Shown here one piece after another: positions 1 through 13,268 of a stretch of 64,000 nucleotides of DNA (positions are counted from its first letter, which is position 1; every line of letters begins with the position of its first letter). The DNA is from Sitta carolinensis (taxonomy: Eukaryota > Chordata > Aves > Passeriformes > Sittidae). Below the pieces are notes generated by a model. That model searched no databases. It worked only from the letters and a program-made list of their open reading frames with translations, and was not told the origin of the DNA. The position numbers and the translations under genes are program-made. The stretch spans positions 27,315,660-27,379,659 of the forward strand of contig CM063285.1 in NCBI GenBank assembly GCA_032173965.1. The letters are read 5' to 3'.

Positions 1-3000
1 TAAAAGTATTTCCAGCTTTACAATTTCTTGATGATTGTATAATGGTTTCCGCTCTTTTTTAAAGAAGAAACAGTTTCCATTTTTTTAAAAAGAAAAACCA
101 CATTTTTGCTCCAGAAGATATTTACGAGTTAAGTTTTTTATGGTATTGATTCACAACCACAAAGAAGACCTCGATCAGATTGCAGCCTCAGTCCTTCAGT
201 TTAAAGACCAAGTGCATAATTCTCTTCTTGTAGGAGACAGAAGTTCTGGCAAACCTACTTGAAATTTAGGACTTCAGATTTTTTTTTTAATGTTTAATTT
301 TTATAATCATATTTGTACACATCCTGAAGACATGGGCAGAGTACAGTGCTTCTGAAAATGTCAATGACTAACTACATTTGTCTCTGATTTTAATTAAAGT
401 ATGCAAAGAATGATACTGTCTTTTCAAAATAATACAGAATTATTTAGCAGTCATTTAACTAGATCCATTGCTTAAATACCAATTTTCTTCCTACTTCATC
501 AAGGGAATATAGATTAATTTTTTTTATCATGAAGAATGATCATGAAGATCAAAACATAGGTGTTTTTTCCTTCAAAATATAGCCCATATGGTTTGATTTT
601 AAAAGTACCAAAAGGTGTCTGCATTTTTTGCACATCTGCTTATGTATAGATAGCAACCTGAATATTTTCATACCTTTTCTTGCACTAGAAACTCATATTA
701 TTCTGAGTGACCTTTTCTCCATGATCAGTGTTATAAATGAAAGAGGATTTGATATGCACACAGAGAAAAACTTTATTATTTGAAATGCATCATAGGTACA
801 ATATCTGGTGTTTTCCCAAATATCTTTATTGGGACAGCAAGAATAGAACCTGATAGGAAACCTGATATAAAAGTCATCTCTTATCAGAATCTAAAATGTG
901 ATGATTAACACAAATACTTTATGCACTGAGACATTTTCACAGATATTCTCCAAAGCATTATTGAAGTGTTTGATCTCATTAGAGCACTTTGATGTCTCCA
1001 TTCTTCATATTCAGAAGTAAAAAACCCAGGTTAGGATACAGTTGCTTAGAAGGAGATGGAAGAAGATGTAAGGGAAAAATGGCATTGTTTATACCTGGTT
1101 AGAAAAAACCACAATCGGTGAGGGAAACAGAAAGATATTGTTATTAAATGTATGCAAAGTGTTGAATTTCTAATTGTATTTTCACAACGTGTATAGTTAT
1201 ATTTGGCTTTATACATACCCATTTAAAGAATATCGCTCATTCAGATTCAGAGAAATTAATCAGAAAAAGAAGGACTAAATACCTATAAAGAGAAAGGAAA
1301 TAATTTACCAAGAATCACCAAAAAGTTACTAGATCTTGTGATTCTTGTGTTGTATAAAAACCAGTCTTTTGTGGATTGAGAGTTATAGGAATAGGAGGTA
1401 AAATATGCAGTATGGCATAGTGTCTTTTTGCCATTAGCTGTTTTGCATCTGAACTTAATCAAAGAAGCAATGAGGACTGCAGACCTTTTAACTGTGACAA
1501 AATTTGCAGGGTTTAAATCCTTTCAAAATAAGTTATATCACCTGCTCATTCTTTTTAATTCTACTTATTCCCTAAAAGCTATATACTACTACAAGCAGAT
1601 TCCTTTCCTTTGATTTCTTTAATTTGCAGTTTTGTCTACTGATTAAGCATCCTAAACGAAATCATTGCAACACAGAATCTGAAAAACAGATGCCAAATTA
1701 TTGAAGAGAATACTTGGGTTTGTCACAATTATTTCCACAAATAAAACTAAAGCTCCTTTTTAATACTGAACATGAATGCAAGTCTCCTGAGCTTGCAGAA
1801 CTTCTAGTAAGTTATAGAGTGCCTACAGTGGTGTAAAAAACAAACAAACAAAAAAAAAAAGATACAAATTTTATGGCAGGTAATTCATGTGAAAACAATG
1901 GATTCTAGACTAGTGGCTCTTAAAAAAGACAATGTGTTTCCTAAATGCTATTGTTAATATCTTTTTAAGTGTTAGTTGCACTTTTTTATTTTTCCATTTT
2001 GATATGATAGGATGATTTGGTTCCGTAGATATATTATTACAGGAGATAACTTGTAAGCAAACTGTTTGCTATCAGAATAAAAACCTTCTAGTTCTGGAAT
2101 AATAAATAGAAATAGTCTAATTTTAAGAATACATCTATATGCCCATTTTATATGCAATTTAACATATTTAGTACTCCACACTCAATTCATTCTCTTGAAA
2201 GTTTTACTTCAAAACAACTTCATTGTTTTAAGTGACTAAATTAAAGCTTTATAGTGTTTCCTGCAATCTCCCAAAACAGAAATAAAATCAGTTTTAATTT
2301 ATTTTATTTGCATACACTGTGGATATACTTATTGCTGCAGAGTCTTTTTAATTGTTTTCAACTAGGTGCTTGTCTTTAAGTCGAAATAGACTTCTAATTC
2401 TACATTGTTGATATTCCCTTGTTAATTTTGACAAAACATCATAAATCCAGGTATTTAGGCTTATTGAATTTTGAAATTAGGTGATTAGTTGGAACATGGA
2501 TGAATGAACTGATGCAAATCAAAATGAATTTTATGATTTACTGTCACTTACAAGTTCCTTTGGAACTGTTATGTACAAATTGTAAAATGCATCAGGAGGT
2601 AAGATATCACAGTTATAATCAACAATGTAAAATTTTCTCAAACAAAAGTATTCAGGCAACCGCCCAAAAGGAGTAATTGTTGAATAAGTGCTTGTTATAC
2701 ACAGTTAGTTTTTATTGTAGATTGTGCTTTTCCACGCCAACATTTCAATAAGCAGAAAGGTATCTAAATAGACTTCCAGCACCAGTCAGTAATGTTAAAC
2801 TTCCAAAGCTGTTACTATTACAATATGTTTTTAAAAATTAATGTATATTAGAAGAGGCATATTTAGGATTAAATATCACATTTATCATTTTTTAACTTAA
2901 ATTTTATAATGGTTATTAGCTAAAGGTAACAACAAATTAAAATAATGTACTCCCTTGGTCATCTGGTCATCCATATTTCTATTATTGTGGGGTTTTGGGG

Positions 3001-4221
3001 GCTTTTAGTAGAGTTTAAATTAAAGGAATAGAGATTCAGTAATTTTACCAGAGTGGTACAAATGCTAAGACATGCAAGGATGAAATAAACAATGGATGCA
3101 TTGTGTTTTTCTTTCCAGTTAAATACAGATTTATTAGAAAAGAAAGAAATAACCTAGACATACATTCAGAAACTAAAGTTCAAAAGCCACAGACCTTGAA
3201 CTCTACAGCTTTCTAATATGAATTTTAGGCACTTCTGAACATAAAAGACTTCAAGAGATAAAAACTCAAGAACAGTTTGTCTTCATTTGAATTACAATTC
3301 GAAGACCAAAACTTTCCCTGAAATTTGAATGAATTTCTGCAGGCCTCTAGAAACACAGATTATGAGAACTCTGTGTAGTGGTTCTGTACTGATGCAGGAA
3401 AACTTAAAATCAGACTCTGCCTGTTCTTCTAAGACCTGGGTTCCTCTCTGCTCTAAAGTGCGAAGAGCAAGAACTTCATGCTTTCTTACTTCTCTAAACC
3501 CTGCATCAACATCAAAGTTTGGGCATATCATTCCAAATTTGCAGCCTCATGTTTTTCTTGCAAGCCGAATAACTCTAGTTGAAATTTTATGGAGTAGATC
3601 TACTTCTAATCTAGAAAAATAGTAAAAACCTCAGACTCTTGATGTGCATCCTTTGCTAATGAATTTATCCAGACATTTTCCAACCATTTATAAGAAGCAT
3701 TCTGTTTTATATTTTAAGCCTTTTGTTGAATAGAAGTCCCATATAACCATTTTTCATAGGTTAATTTAAAAAGATATTACAGTAAATTTTATGCTTATGG
3801 AAAGATGTAAAGATTTCCATAGAAAAGTAAAAGAAAAATCTTGTTATTTAATATCATAGTTTTGAGGCCCTATGGAAAAAAAACATTATTTTGCTTATAT
3901 AATGTTTCTAATTCTGCATTTTTCCCTCTTGCTCTTTTTTTTTTCTTTTTTTTCTTTTTTTTTTTTTTTAAGCTTTGTCTAATATTGTCTTGATACATCT
4001 CTCATAAAATACTGCATGGATGCAGAGCAATCTCTGGATGCACCATATTCAAAGTCTTACATTGTTTTCTGGTATGAAAGATAATTACAAGGTGATCTTC
4101 CTATTTACAAACCATATATCTGCTTTCAGTTCTTTTCTCTGCTACTGAAAACAGAGAGAAGCCAAACCTTATGGCAAAAGAAAATTCTTCTCAATGGTTC
4201 TATCTCTTATCCTTGAATAAT
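1..4221. other. Unique AT-rich intergenic DNA, no gene seen
   Basis: No recognisable gene or mobile element was found on either strand. Open frames are at most 97 codons. The longest (3,329-3,622, plus) overlaps a 79-codon frame on the opposite strand, and neither resembles a known protein, so both look like chance openings in a slightly more GC-rich patch. The stretch contains A- and T-rich runs, the most marked at about 3,938-3,972, an impure T tract broken by single C bases. No splice-site pattern, CpG island or promoter cluster supports an exon. Confidence 0.7.
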
Positions 4222-4570
4222 AAAATCATAGAATCATTAAAGTTGCAGAAGTTCATCAAGTTCAACCTTCAGCTTTATGCCACTATGCCTGCTTAACAAT
4301 GTTGTGAAGTGCCACATCCACTGGTTTTCTGAACAATTCCAGGGAGGCTGGCTCCACTACTTCCCTCAGCATCCTGTTTCAATTCTTAACCACTCTTTCA
4401 GTGAACAAATTTTTCTTACTATTTGACCTGAACCTCCCCAGAGATCTTTTGGCCATTTCCTTTTGTTCTATCACTAGTTTCCTGGAGAAAAGACCAACCC
4501 CTGCCTAGACACAGAGTTCTTTCAGGCAGTTGTAGAGGTTAACAGAAATAAGTCCCTTAGCTCTGTCTGG
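4222..4570 (-). mobile_element. CR1 LINE 3'-end fragment, antisense
   Basis: Read on the plus strand this begins ATCATAGAATCATTAAAG and continues with the words of an antisense avian CR1 3' end: 'catcaagttcaacc', 'agtgccacatcca', 'ttccagggaggctgg', 'tttcagtgaacaaattttt', 'gacctgaacctcccc' and 'ccatttccttttgttctatc'. In CR1 elements this segment is the end of ORF2 plus the short 3' untranslated region recognised by the element's own reverse transcriptase. The copy is 5'-truncated, as most CR1 copies are; the truncation point lies near 4,570, where similarity fades. Many substitutions against the remembered consensus suggest an old insertion. It is non-coding and dead. Confidence 0.88.
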
Positions 4571-5779
4571 GATGGGACCAGTGACATAGCCTCAGGTCTG
4601 TGACTTGCATACACTCATTAATTAATGCTACTAATTAAGCTATTATTGGCTTGAAATTTGTGCCACCCTTACTCCCATCCTGGTAAGATGTGGAGACATT
4701 GCAGATAATGCCAGGGTTGTTTCTGTTTGTCAAGCAGAGAGGAATCATGATAGACTAGTACAAATAAAGTATGTGGTATATTGGAGAGAGTTTTATTTGA
4801 CACAGTGTTAGGACTCGATTTTGTCCTGCCTATTAATGCACTGTGTGATGAACTTCACTGAATCTGCATCCTACTGTATATATTTATATGGATTCTGGGT
4901 GAGCAAACCATATGTTTTTATGCACGTTTACAGCAAACAGTGTTGTGTTGAAAATATCTGTTCACATACTTAGCATTCTTCCATTTCTGGCGTTATGTCT
5001 TCACAATTTTATATTTAATTAAAATTCATGGCAGGAGACTTACTTTGTCAGTATAAGAAAGGTGATGGTGTCTCTGCCTGATTGCATGATCAAATATATT
5101 TTCCACAGAGAACAAAGATACATTTATGGGTGTGAAAGTAATTAATCATAGTCTTGAAACTTTTTTTTAAATGTTATTTTTCTTCATGTCAAGGATGATG
5201 CGTTTCCAGTCAAATGTTACTTCAAGATCTGATTTCAAGCTTCCATTCTCAATTTCACTTAGTCACATTTACCTACACTATCAGGTAGTCAAAATGAGTA
5301 TATGAGTATATGAGTATATGAGTCAACACAATAACAGAAATGTTTAATCTCACTAGTGATTTTATTTTATAGCTATTTGCCTTATGAGGCTTATCTCATA
5401 TTTATATGACTTTACTACAAGTCTGATGCTCAGACTCAGTTCAGTTGAAAACTTTAGTGCTTATAACAATACATGTTTACAGCAAAGTACAGGATATTGA
5501 GCCTCTCTGTTTAGGGATGAAAAGAAGAAGTAAATATTACAGTTACTGAGCAATTATACAGTGGTTAGTTAGGTATAAAGTCCCTTAAAAGGTGCACTCT
5601 TTGGCTTATTCAAATTTAGACTCTTAGTTACCTATGTGTGAAGAAAACATGCTCTGATACTCTAAACTCATAAGTTCCAAGGTTGTTTTTTAAGCACCTT
5701 GACAGGAAACCGTTTTGGGAGGAAGGGAGGGGTTTGTTCAACCTTTGTTTCAAAGGTGAAAACTATCAATATATTTAAC
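4571..5779. other. Unique intergenic DNA
   Basis: Unique AT-rich sequence with no gene or mobile element recognised. It holds one short tandem array (separate entry at 5,294-5,323). A run of TTAAT/ATTAA motifs near 4,617-4,640 is simple AT-rich sequence rather than a defined site. Confidence 0.6.
5294..5323. repeat. 8-bp tandem repeat (ATGAGTAT)n, 3.75 copies
   Basis: The unit ATGAGTAT is repeated three times perfectly, followed by a partial fourth copy (ATGAGT). This is a small minisatellite-like array likely to vary in length between individuals. No function is implied. Confidence 0.9.
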
Positions 5780-6260
5780 TGGTTACCTGCAGTTCATTAG
5801 TGGGGGCATCATTAAGTAGTACTGGAATATTTGTAGTGGCTAATCTTTCAAGCATTTAGCATTCACGATGACCTCGTTAAAAGTAACAAAGGTCAGGCTT
5901 CAGTTCAGCAGAGTTGCCCATTCACCAAGGCGACTGGCATAGCAAAGTAATCTCTGTGTGTCACTTCTCATTAATCATGCTACTTTCCTCTTCACGAAAT
6001 TCCAGCAGATAATTGTTACTAAATGCGATTTGCAACACCCTGTGCTGTGGTTGAAGGACCAGAAATAGGCAAACAGATAAAAACATTGTTTAGCTTGCAG
6101 GCAGCAAGTGTTTGCTATTCAAAGGTATCAATGCATAAACATTGATTTAGCCATGAGCTGACACTTATAAAACATTTGCTGTTTCCAGAAAGCCCTGCGG
6201 TCAGGCTAAGTAATATCCAAGGGCAAGTACTTTTTCCCGTATAGCAAGGTTAGATTCTAT
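5780..6260. promoter_or_regulatory. Candidate conserved non-coding element
   Basis: This block is free of recognisable repeats and unusually CpG-retaining for its AT-rich surroundings: CpGs occur in CACGATGACCTCG, AAGGCGACT, TTCACGAAA, AATGCGATT, CTGCGGTC and CCCGTA. It also carries homeodomain-type cores such as CATTAATCATG and AGATAATTG. That texture is typical of distal enhancers in vertebrate gene deserts. No open frame of useful length crosses it. Conservation cannot be seen from a single sequence, so the call is inference only. Confidence 0.3.
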
Positions 6261-7734
6261 ATATTTTGTCTGATCCTGAAATAAATCAGTTTTGATAATG
6301 TTAAGCTGCTTCAGCACTGCTATAGGTCACATCGAAGTACACTAAATTAAATATTTGCAGATGTGGTCAGAAATGTGTTCCCATGTAAGTTTGCTTATGA
6401 CTATATTGAATACATATTTGATTAAGTTAACAGTTTTATACTTTTAGTTAATTGTTATTTAGTTGGGTTTTTTAATTAATACCTTTTCCATATCTCAGAA
6501 ATTATTTTTTGTATCTTCTCTATACTCTGAAATTTCTAGGATAAATTTATCTTCATTTCCATCTGCACCTTGTAAACTTCAATGAAAACTGAGCAGTTTT
6601 AGAAACACACCAATGGAATTCCAGAAGAAGAGATTCTTACATGTTTGTTTCATGGCACAAAGATGCGATTTTGTCCAACACCTGGACAGATTCTGTTCTG
6701 TGACAAGTTAAGCTGATAGAGTTTTTAGAAGTTGCTGTGGTGTTCCTTAGCAAAAGACAGAGTTTGATTGCTACTAAGGAAATAGGATTGCATTTGTGTA
6801 CTTGTGCAAAACCTTGATCTTACTGACCTGCAAGTTCAGAGAGCAAAAACAGTGAAGTAAACTATGGTTTTAGAGTGAACGTTTTAGATCCATCACCTAC
6901 ATCACAGAACAACTGGTAATGGAAGTGGTTTTTTTACCAGTTTTTCAAATAGGTTTAACTTGCAGAAAAGAAATGAATGCAAGTTTAAATAAAAATCAGG
7001 ACTAAACCCTACTCACATCACATCTCAAATATGTAGCAAATAAGAATTTACAGCAGTACAATTTCTTCAAAATGTGGTTTTCAAAGGTTTGAAATACCTG
7101 CATTTCTTTTGAGATACCTCAGAAGAATACTATTATTAATTGCAAGCTTCTTATGTTTAGACACAGGTTGCTGTAGAGTTTAGTCAATTCATTATTTAGG
7201 TTAATAGAATAATTCAGATAAAGCAAAACTATTGACAATGCAAAAATGTACAAACTAAATTCAAAGAACATATAATGTGAGAATGGAAAAAATATTTAAG
7301 GTTGCTAAAGAACCAATGTTATAAATTATTATGAAAAGTCTTAATTTAAATTATTATGGGGTCTGTATGCATAGAGTGATCATTTACCTTGGAAATGGTG
7401 AACGATGGTACCGGATTGTACAAAGATCAGGTGCATATCACTTCTGATTTGAGCCTAATTTAATCTGAGAAATCAGAATTGGCAATAGAATTAAACGTAT
7501 CTAAAATAATAGAACTATGACACAAAAATACTGCTTGTTAGTAACTCAAACTTAAATTTCTTGAATTTCATAGAATACAGTTTTCTCAATATGGTATTTT
7601 TAAGAATGTTTGAATGTTTACAGTATATTCACTTGAGGAGATTTTGTGTTCCCCTAAGTGCTTCATTTTCTGAAAGATCTATCCTTTTTCTAATACTGGA
7701 CCATGACAAAACTGTTCAGATGCAGATGTGCCTG

Positions 7735-7775
<41 letters not shown>

Positions 7776-10545
7776 GATAAAAGACATTGGACAATTAACT
7801 TCTATTCATGCCTATGTACTTCTATCACTCAGCCGTCTCTTTTCCAGCCTGAGAAGTCCTGGTTTACTGAGAAATTTCTTGCATGGAAACATTCTTTCTT
7901 GAATAGTGTCCAAGTGGGATACTGTTGCAGTATTTAATTCCAACTTAAGTACCATCTGCTAGTAGAATATTTCTTGCCAACATTTCTCTCCACCACTGAG
8001 TAAGAGAGGTAGTACTGTCTGAAAACCAAGAATGAGGTACTTTCTAGTATATGTCTCTTGGCTTCTCTGGCAACTGCTAAATTCACTTTTACTCAAAGGA
8101 TCTGCTCTTTTCTTTTATTTGCAGGAGTGGGGTGCTAAAGGTTTATATTTTGCAGCATGCTTATCTCTGCTGTGCATGAACTGTTTTCAGCATTCAACCT
8201 ATGGTCAAGCAGCACGAGCAACATTCAATAGAACCTCATGTTTCTTGGAATTAAATCAACAAAAATATTACATAGTATAAAAGAGAGAGGAAAGGAGAGT
8301 TTACAGAGTCTGGATTTTTTTTTTTCTTTTTATACATTTCATTATGAAAATATCTAGAAATTCTCACCTGCTAATTCTTCTGAAGTAGCTGAGGTTAAAA
8401 AAAAAAAAAAAAATAAATAAATCCAACAGGCACCAATCCAACAGGACTGAATAGTTAGTCCATTCATTTATTGCTTTTGGCTTTATGGTGTGTGGAACAA
8501 AGGAGGTTGAAGGTGAACTAGAAAGGGTTTTCCTTCATAATGGCTTCCAGCATAGATTTCCTAAAGCTAATTTAAATGCTAAAGCATCTTAATCTAAACT
8601 GAAGTGTTTGTATGACTGCCTACCTCAGCCCGGTCCAGTGTGCTATTTGCAGTTCATAAATATCTGTATACATGCATACAGTTCTGCAGAACTGAACTTT
8701 TTTTCCCAGATAAAAATATAAATTCAAAAGTATAGTACCTTTAACTAGTATAATGTAGCAGATTGACTCATCATTCCGTGGTGTATCTTGCAATGGATTG
8801 CTTTAGATGCTCAGATTTTCTGTGGTTCAAAAAATCTTCTGGAACTTGTGAAGCCTGGGAGCATCTTATAGGATAGTGTTCCAATGATCTCATGCCACAG
8901 CTCTTCCACTCTTGGAAGTAGGATTCATGATCAGCCTTTCTTAGAAGACTTTCACAAGAGATGAAATACAGTAATGAATAATGTGAATCCATTTTGCAGT
9001 GCTGATTTCTCTCCTTCATAGGTACAGCTGTTGCTATCAAAATTGCATTTCATGCTTCCCTTCTTGAACAAGCAGAGAATGATACTTGTTAGTAAGTAAT
9101 CTTGCATATTGACATCCCTGTTATAGGAAGGAATTTGAGGGTATTTAGTAGGTTAACTTTGGACACTAACTTTTAAAGTTTCTAGTGGTACAGATGAAAT
9201 TTTAGGTCAGAATGTGGTAGAATATGGTCAGAGAGTAGTATGTGAAAACATGGCCAAGCCCGTGAAACTCAACTGATGCTTTAGGGAAAGTTTTATCTGG
9301 ACTGTTCCCTGACCTTAGAAGCAATTTTTTATCTGAAAGGAGTTAAAAAGAAATATTTTTAAAACAGAAATAATGCTAAGATTCTGGGAAGGTGAAAAAA
9401 AGACATGTGAATAGATTATATGTAAGGAGACCTGGAGGGTGCCACGTGTCAAATATGTGCTCAGCCAGAAAATGCATGGCATAGTTCTAGTGCTTAATAA
9501 GAGGGTTGGGATGCATGAAACGAATTTACATTTTCAGAATGGCACTGATACTACATCCAGGTGGATATTTAAATAAGATTTGGATAATTGAAAATTTTGT
9601 TTCTTAAGAATTTATTAAATAGTTCTCTAAAATTGCTCATATTTGGAGAACCATGTGTTTCAGTAGCAACTACTTTTGTGCAGTATTTTGCTGTATTTTT
9701 GTTGTCCCTCTGTCCTGACAATGTCAATTTTTCTCAGAAAACCATAGCAAAAGAGGAAGAAAATATTCAACAGAGACAGTTTGGCATTTGCTCAAGCTGA
9801 AACAAAGTGGCTGGATGTACTTAGTGCTATACAAGTGTCAGATATGCCATTCAGAAACTTCTGTAATTTACAATTGAAATACTAGCTTTGAATTTACTGA
9901 TTATATTGCAACAACCCTATCTAGACTGGTGGCCATGAAAAAGAAAGATAGGCTATAAATACACAAATATAATCTTGTTTAATATACTTCTACTAATTAG
10001 TAAATGCAGGGGGAAATAATAAAATTAATTATTTATAGTTATATAAAAATTGACATTTATAAGTAACTGGATCAAATTAAGACTCATTTTTAGACACATA
10101 AGACTCCTTGACACTCCTTAAAAAGAAGATAAAAAAATTTCCTGTGAATTATCAAGGACCTGCAAAATAAATCCTTGGCCTTTTCCAGTTAAGTTCAAAG
10201 AACTGCAGAAGACTATGCAATTTCTCTCAAGACTTCTGGTTTTGAACACATTTTGAGTAGAAAATCAGTTTGCTTTACTTTAGGTAGGAAATTTTATGGG
10301 TATGGTCCACAGAAGGAAATTATAACCACAGTGTTGATGGAAATGGTAGATAGAAAAAGAAATTTCGAGGTTAATATGTTCTTATGTTTCTGATTCAGAA
10401 ATTCAGAGGCAGAAATCCCTTTTATAATTGTTCACTATCACCCTTCAAGAAAAAATGTAGTTATGCTCATGATCTAGAATTTCTAAAAAACACATAAACA
10501 TTTTGTCTATTAAATTTTAATAGCTACATTTGTTTTAAAGGGGAA
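6261..10545. other. Unique intergenic DNA with homopolymers
   Basis: No gene or mobile element recognised. A 113-codon frame at 7,561-7,902 and a 69-codon frame at 7,728-7,937 both run through a long poly-T tract and owe part of their length to the resulting phenylalanine run. An A17 tract at 8,397-8,413 followed by TAAATAAAT is another simple repeat; just after it AATCCAACAGG occurs twice (from about 8,420). The remaining frames are under 90 codons. Confidence 0.6.
7736..7774. repeat. Uninterrupted poly-T tract, 39 bp
   Basis: Thirty-nine consecutive T bases follow CCTGC and precede GGATAAAAG. It is the longest homopolymer in the window. It could be the complement of a retroposed poly-A tail, but no target-site duplication or known retroposon body was recognised beside it, so it is recorded as a simple repeat. 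Its length in a draft assembly is error-prone. Confidence 0.95.
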
Positions 10546-10607
10546 CAATATGGGGAACATTGTATTTCTATTCTCACAATATGGGGAACATTGTATTTCT
10601 ATTCTCA
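10546..10607. repeat. Perfect 31-bp tandem duplication
   Basis: Positions 10,546-10,576 are repeated exactly at 10,577-10,607; both copies start CAATATGGGGAACATTG and end TTCTATTCTCA. Perfect identity with no third copy suggests a recent local duplication by replication slippage or unequal exchange, or an assembly artefact. Confidence 0.95.
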
Positions 10608-11879
10608 CTGGATGCTACAATCAAAGATTTTAATAAGTATTTGGAGAAGCATAACATTTCAGTATATGAAATAATTTCAACAGGGAAAGTGAAAAAAGAT
10701 TCATGATTCTTTTTTTAGTCTACTTTTTTTTTTCCCCTGTATGCAACCCAAAGAACGGCTGGCATTTTCATGTTTAGGAAAATTCAGATGAATAGTAGAA
10801 AAGATCTTCTATGAAACATCTCACTATTTTTATTTACCAGGTGGAATTTTAAGCTTTTTAGACTATAATGGCCTACCAGTGCTATATCAATGTTTTCATT
10901 GCATCAGATGGCCAGCCCTAGGGAAATACTGCAGCTCTTTCTTTATTCTAGTTTGATAACTCTTAGAATCATGAACTGTCAGTGGCATGGGCTCTGTAAG
11001 TTATTGCCAGACAGTGAAAACCTTCATGCCTTAGTTTGTCTCTAAAAATATGAGCAATTTCACTGCAGTCATATAGGGTTTTGTTTCATGCTAAGCACAC
11101 ATTCACTCAAATTGAAAAACAGTCAGGTTTGTGTGAGCTGCAGAGATAAAGTAATTTCAGAAAAAAACAAATGAAGATGTTAAGACTTATTTTTCTGATG
11201 CAAGTACATGTGAAATTACTTTTTGTTGTTAAAAACACATACACAGAAGTACATTGAGAGGGAAGTTACCAAGTCTATTTAAAAATGAAAACCAGACAAG
11301 AATTGGCATAAAAATGGTATTTTAGAAATTAAAATTTGCATATTCATTTGTAAACGTGTATTAATAGTATTATGTGAAGGAAATACCCACTGAGCCTGTA
11401 CCTGGATATAATATTTATTTAGAGTCTTTATTGATGTCCTTTGAAAGAGAGTTTGAGGTTTTGCTTCTTTTGTGAATTATAAGGTAATCAATAGCTTGTA
11501 AAAGTAAATAATGTCTCCAGTCAATGCACTACATAGCTATTAATTGTCCGGGATCTCACTTCAGCTATGAAATTATAAAAGCTGTACTACTGTAACAACT
11601 ACAATAATTGCTTTAATTATACTGTAAATACAACAGAAAGTGCATAACCACTTTTTCTATCAGATTTCTCTGAGGGCTATAATGATTTAAGCTTTTACTG
11701 TACTGTAGTAGCAAAGACTGTTATATTCATTTAAAGCCTATACAAAAGACAACAGTAGAATTTAAAAAAACATTGTTATAAACATCAGCATTATCGAATA
11801 AGTAGGTTTCCATCAGCAAATAATATAACATGATGTAAATTTTTTCCAAAAAAAAAACCCAAATCTGTTTTTTTCAGTG
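10608..11879. other. Unique intergenic DNA
   Basis: No gene or mobile element seen. The part from about 11,500 to 11,760 is repeat-free and holds several homeodomain-like cores (TATTAATTG, CAATAATTGC, TTTAATTATAC) within about 150 bases. This might be regulatory but is also what AT-rich DNA produces by chance. Confidence 0.5.
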
Positions 11880-12110
11880 TTTCTTTCCGTTTTGGATTAT
11901 TAACATACATCTTTCCTAACTTTGGTGGATAAACAGCCTTGGCTTGTATAGCCATTTCTGATACTGTGACTTAGAGCTTTAATTTGATTCTGATCCCTCG
12001 ACACACATCAAGTGTTCAGGGATGCGTAAATTTGAATTTGGAGGTTGCCTGCTGACTTCTAAGTAAATAGGAATTTATGCAGGCGCCAGCATTCTTATAA
12101 TTATTTTGTT
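11880..12110. promoter_or_regulatory. Candidate conserved non-coding element (weak)
   Basis: A repeat-free block with retained CpGs (CTTTCCGTTTTGG, CCCTCGACAC, GATGCGTAAA, CAGGCGCCAG) and a TATAATTATTTTG core at its right end. The GC and CpG texture differs from the flanks. No protein frame fits. The regulatory reading is inference without conservation data. Confidence 0.22.
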
Positions 12111-13001
12111 GATTTTCTTTCTGGATCACATCTATGAAGCACAAGAATAATCTGAGAAGTAAGTATATGTGCAAATATATTACTGTAAAAATCTGTGTAA
12201 AAAATAAATGGCTTTTATCTCTGTAAACTATAGATTATAAAATTGTTTCCATTATTTCAGAGTTTGTGGTAACATCTTTGGCTAGGACATCAAGAGCCTG
12301 TCAAAGTTTTCTTTGTAAAAGTGTCTAAAAGACAGATCAAAAGACTCTGGAACATTCACCCTGTGTGTGGCATTGCTTTCAGATTCTCCCCTTAGGTAAT
12401 GAAGATTTTATCTCAATAAAAGAACGTATCTCTGAAATCTGCAGGAGATACAACTTCTTGGTTTCTGGTTCCTCCAAAGTTTTTCACAGTTCTTTTAGTT
12501 TGTTTTTGTTCACACCTCTGTTTTCTTCCATAGTACGATCTGTTTTTCAAGAGTTTATTTCCCATTAAAACTGTGCATAGCCCGAAAAGGATAGTGGCAT
12601 TTTGATCCTCACTTCCCCTGGCATATTCCCATTCTCCCTGCCAACACTGCTTTCTTTTCTGCATCCCAGTCTCTGAGGTTCAAAGAAATATGCTCATCTT
12701 TTTTATGTTATCCTAGTCTCTTCTGTGCTTCCTGGCTGTCTCTTAATAGAAACGTACATGTTGCATGTTGTATGTATGAGCTACTTAAGCAGAATTAAAA
12801 ATCTTTACAGCCAACTTCAGGAATCTTTGTAACATCCTTTAACATTCACACATTGCTTTTACTGCATATTTCCAAAGATTCCAAGTCCATCTGCATAAAT
12901 TCATTACCTGGAAACATAACAATTTTAGGCAACTATCACACTGTAATAACAGTGAGTTGCTTTACCATTTTTCCATTTCCAGTTAGTTTTTGAACTGCTT
13001 C

Positions 13002-13021
13002 TTTTTTTTTTTTTTTTTTTT
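13002..13021. repeat. Poly-T tract followed by CCTCAG
   Basis: Twenty T bases run directly into CCTCAGCAG, which by chance looks like a strong polypyrimidine tract plus 3' splice site on the plus strand. No coding frame or downstream donor supports an exon after it, so it is recorded as a homopolymer. Confidence 0.85.
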
Positions 13022-13243
13022 CCTCAGCAGAAATGCCCCTTCTTCCATCACAGCTCCTGCACAGAGAGAAGCAAAAACACAGGTACCATTGTAGCTTATT
13101 CTACATTACTATGGTGTTTCCTCTTCCAAAAGGGATTTCTCAGCTTTCTTTTAGGTAGCTTTAGTTCACTTATGGATCACGGACTTTGGTCAAAATTGTT
13201 TTAGGATATGCTTTCTGCCTAAAAATTGAGAATTCATTAATGA

Positions 13244-13268
13244 ATTTTATTTTATTTTATTTTATTTT
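13244..13268. repeat. (ATTTT)5 microsatellite
   Basis: Five perfect ATTTT units. A simple pentanucleotide microsatellite, probably length-polymorphic. Confidence 0.9.

Noticed and set aside
3292..3622. Overlapping frames of 79 and 97 codons on opposite strands
   Set aside because: Mutually overlapping openings with no family resemblance; most likely chance.
7561..7937. Open frames of 113 and 69 codons
   Set aside because: Both run through the poly-T tract; the phenylalanine run inflates them and no domain is visible.
13002..13030. Polypyrimidine tract plus CAG resembling a 3' splice site
   Set aside because: A poly-T microsatellite followed by CCTCAG; no downstream exon-like frame or donor supports it.
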